Below, piece after piece: positions 62,778 through 64,000 of a stretch of DNA of 64,000 nucleotides (its first letter is position 1; the number at the start of each line of letters is the position of its first letter). This DNA comes from JAGBWK01 sp964462445. GTDB taxonomy: Bacteria; Bacteroidota; Bacteroidia; Bacteroidales; Muribaculaceae. The translations under genes were made by a program, and so were the position numbers. Location of the stretch: the NCBI GenBank assembly GCA_964462445.1, contig CAYWXG010000006.1, positions 1-64,000 on the forward strand, given 5' to 3'. The notes under the pieces are model-generated. The model saw only the letters and a program-made list of their open reading frames with translations, ran no database searches and was not told the origin of the DNA.

Positions 62778-64000
62778 TTATTCTACTTCGGCAAGTAGTT
62801 TCTTACCCTTCGCTATCGCTTCATCAATTGTTCCGACATTGAGGAATGCTTGTTCCGGATATTGATCCATTTCGCCGGAAAGTATCATCTTGAAGCCTCG
62901 AATTGTTTCACTTAATGGAACAAGCACACCGGGTAAGCCGGTAAACTGCTCTGCTACGTGGAAAGGCTGTGAAAGGAAGCGCTGAGCTCGACGTGCGCGT
63001 GCTACAACGAGTTTATCCTCATCTGAAAGTTCATCAACACCAAGAATTGCTATAATATCTTGAAGCTCATTATATTTCTGCAACAACTGCTTAACGGCTT
63101 GAGCTGTGTTGTAATGATCTTCTCCAATTACATTCGGGTCAAGAATTCGTGAAGTTGACTCCAACGGGTCTACGGCCGGATAGATACCGAGCTCGGCAAT
63201 CTTTCGCGATAACACTGTTGTTGCATCAAGGAATGAGAATGTTGTCGCGGGAGCGGGGTCAGTCAAGTCATCGGCTGGCACATAGATTGCCTGTACCGAA
63301 GTAATTGAACCATTCTTTGTTGATGTAATACGTTCCTGCAACGCTCCCATTTCAGAAGCAAGTGTAGGCTGATATCCCACCGCTGAAGGCATTCGTCCCA
63401 ATAGTGCCGACACCTCCGAACCTGCTTGCGTGAAACGGAATATATTGTCGATGAAGAGTAGAATTTCCTTTCCACCTCCATCTTGATCGCGGAATTGTTC
63501 TGCCACGGTCAATCCGGAAAGTGCCACACGTAGACGTGCACCCGGCGGTTCATTCATCTGACCAAACACCAATGTAGCTTGCGAATTGGCAACTTCGTTC
63601 ATGTCTACGTCATCGAGATTCCACTCGCCACGCTCCATGCCTTCTTTAAATTTGTCGCCATATTTCATTACACCGCTCTCTATCATCTCGCGGAGCAAGT
63701 CGTTACCTTCACGGGTACGCTCTCCTACGCCGGTAAACACTGAGAATCCGTTGTGACCCTTTGCAATGTTATTGATAAGCTCCATAATAAGCACGGTCTT
63801 ACCTACACCCGCACCACCGAACAAACCGATTTTACCTCCCTTGCTATACGGTTCGAGCAAGTCTATCACCTTGATTCCGGTATATAGAATCTCTGTACCG
63901 ATGGTAAGGTCCTCAAATTTAGGAGCCGGTTGATGAATTGGACGGAGCTTCTCGCGGTCGAGTTCTGGAAGGTGGTCAATAGCTTCCCCGATTACATTGA
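62778..64000 (-). CDS. atpD: ATP synthase F1 subunit beta (5' end outside the window)
   Basis: The catalytic F1 subunit, cut by the window edge: 406 residues are present and the frame is open to base 64000 (first full codon at 63998, reading NVIGEAIDHLPELDREKLRP). Walker A is GGAGVGKT, followed by GVGERTREGND and FIDNIFRFTQAGSEVSALLGRMPSAVGYQPTL-type catalytic region. About 100 N-terminal residues are missing compared with the family. It is the first visible gene of the atp-nuo cluster; its promoter must lie outside. Confidence 0.97.
   Translation of the reverse strand, partial: NVIGEAIDHLPELDREKLRPIHQPAPKFEDLTIGTEILYTGIKVIDLLEPYSKGGKIGLFGGAGVGKTVLIMELINNIAKGHNGFSVFTGVGERTREGNDLLREMIESGVMKYGDKFKEGMERGEWNLDDVDMNEVANSQATLVFGQMNEPPGARLRVALSGLTVAEQFRDQDGGGKEILLFIDNIFRFTQAGSEVSALLGRMPSAVGYQPTLASEMGALQERITSTKNGSITSVQAIYVPADDLTDPAPATTFSFLDATTVLSRKIAELGIYPAVDPLESTSRILDPNVIGEDHYNTAQAVKQLLQKYNELQDIIAILGVDELSDEDKLVVARARRAQRFLSQPFHVAEQFTGLPGVLVPLSETIRGFKMILSGEMDQYPEQAFLNVGTIDEAIAKGKKLLAEVE

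Overview
The window is chromosomal DNA from a Bacteroidales bacterium, most likely a gut member of the Muribaculaceae/Bacteroidaceae side of the order (inferred, not proven). The evidence is: a type IX secretion sortase (PorU), two Skp-like chaperones next to BamA, DUF6089/DUF6242/DUF3857-type genes, an ATP synthase operon starting atpD-atpC with a short epsilon subunit and a signal-peptide-bearing a subunit, almost no Shine-Dalgarno sequences, and many copies of the Bacteroidetes promoter -7 box TAnnTTTG, two of them with a TTTG exactly 19 bases upstream.

Region 1 (1-8.9 kb) is accessory DNA. It holds a visibly AT-rich PLD/DEAH helicase followed by an overlapping Nudix hydrolase, a flavodoxin-like gene broken by one in-frame TAG, a 44-codon remnant of a flavin reductase, a maltose-type O-acetyltransferase, a small membrane protein, and a Fic AMPylase whose promoter is embedded in five short direct repeats. 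A minus-strand HTH - short-chain dehydrogenase - alcohol dehydrogenase operon follows; its dehydrogenase has a frameshifted C-terminus. Three damaged genes within about 5 kb suggest local decay.

Region 2 (8.9-18.3 kb, plus strand) holds a secreted M6 metalloprotease, an orphan metal ABC permease and a GH25 lysozyme with overlapping ends, then PorU, then a SIS isomerase - truncated PfkB - lumazine synthase (ribH) operon.

Region 3 (18.4-30.5 kb, plus strand) holds tRNA-Tyr, a pair of DUF3857/transglutaminase-like secreted proteins, tRNA-Val, gltX, the Kdo transferase gene waaA, a type IIA topoisomerase A subunit, a DUF3316-like barrel protein and an S41 protease. Both tRNAs are followed by clear terminators.

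Region 4 (30.5-36.3 kb, minus strand) is an envelope operon: small helical protein, cyclophilin lipoprotein, M16 protease, TamA/BamA-like lipoprotein and HAD phosphatase. Region 5 (36.4-43.2 kb, plus strand) is metabolic: pyruvate kinase, prfB with its programmed +1 frameshift, argB, pyrE, an SRPBCC protein, a terminator, argH and a Rieske-like lipoprotein. A cluster of hairpin repeats follows.

Region 6 (43.5-50.6 kb, minus strand) is the outer-membrane assembly operon: DUF6242 lipoprotein, DUF6089 protein, uppS, bamA and two skp genes. Region 7 (50.7-64 kb, minus strand) is an energy cluster in which atpD-C-B-E-F-H-A-G runs with only a 47-base gap and no visible terminator into nuoI-J-K-L-M-N. 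nuoA, B, CD and H are absent here, so complex I is split at the H/I boundary. Most of the window is ordinary core genome. The least explained items are the Fic operator repeats with a near-copy inside the fic gene, the atp-nuo fusion cluster, and the helicase-Nudix pair.
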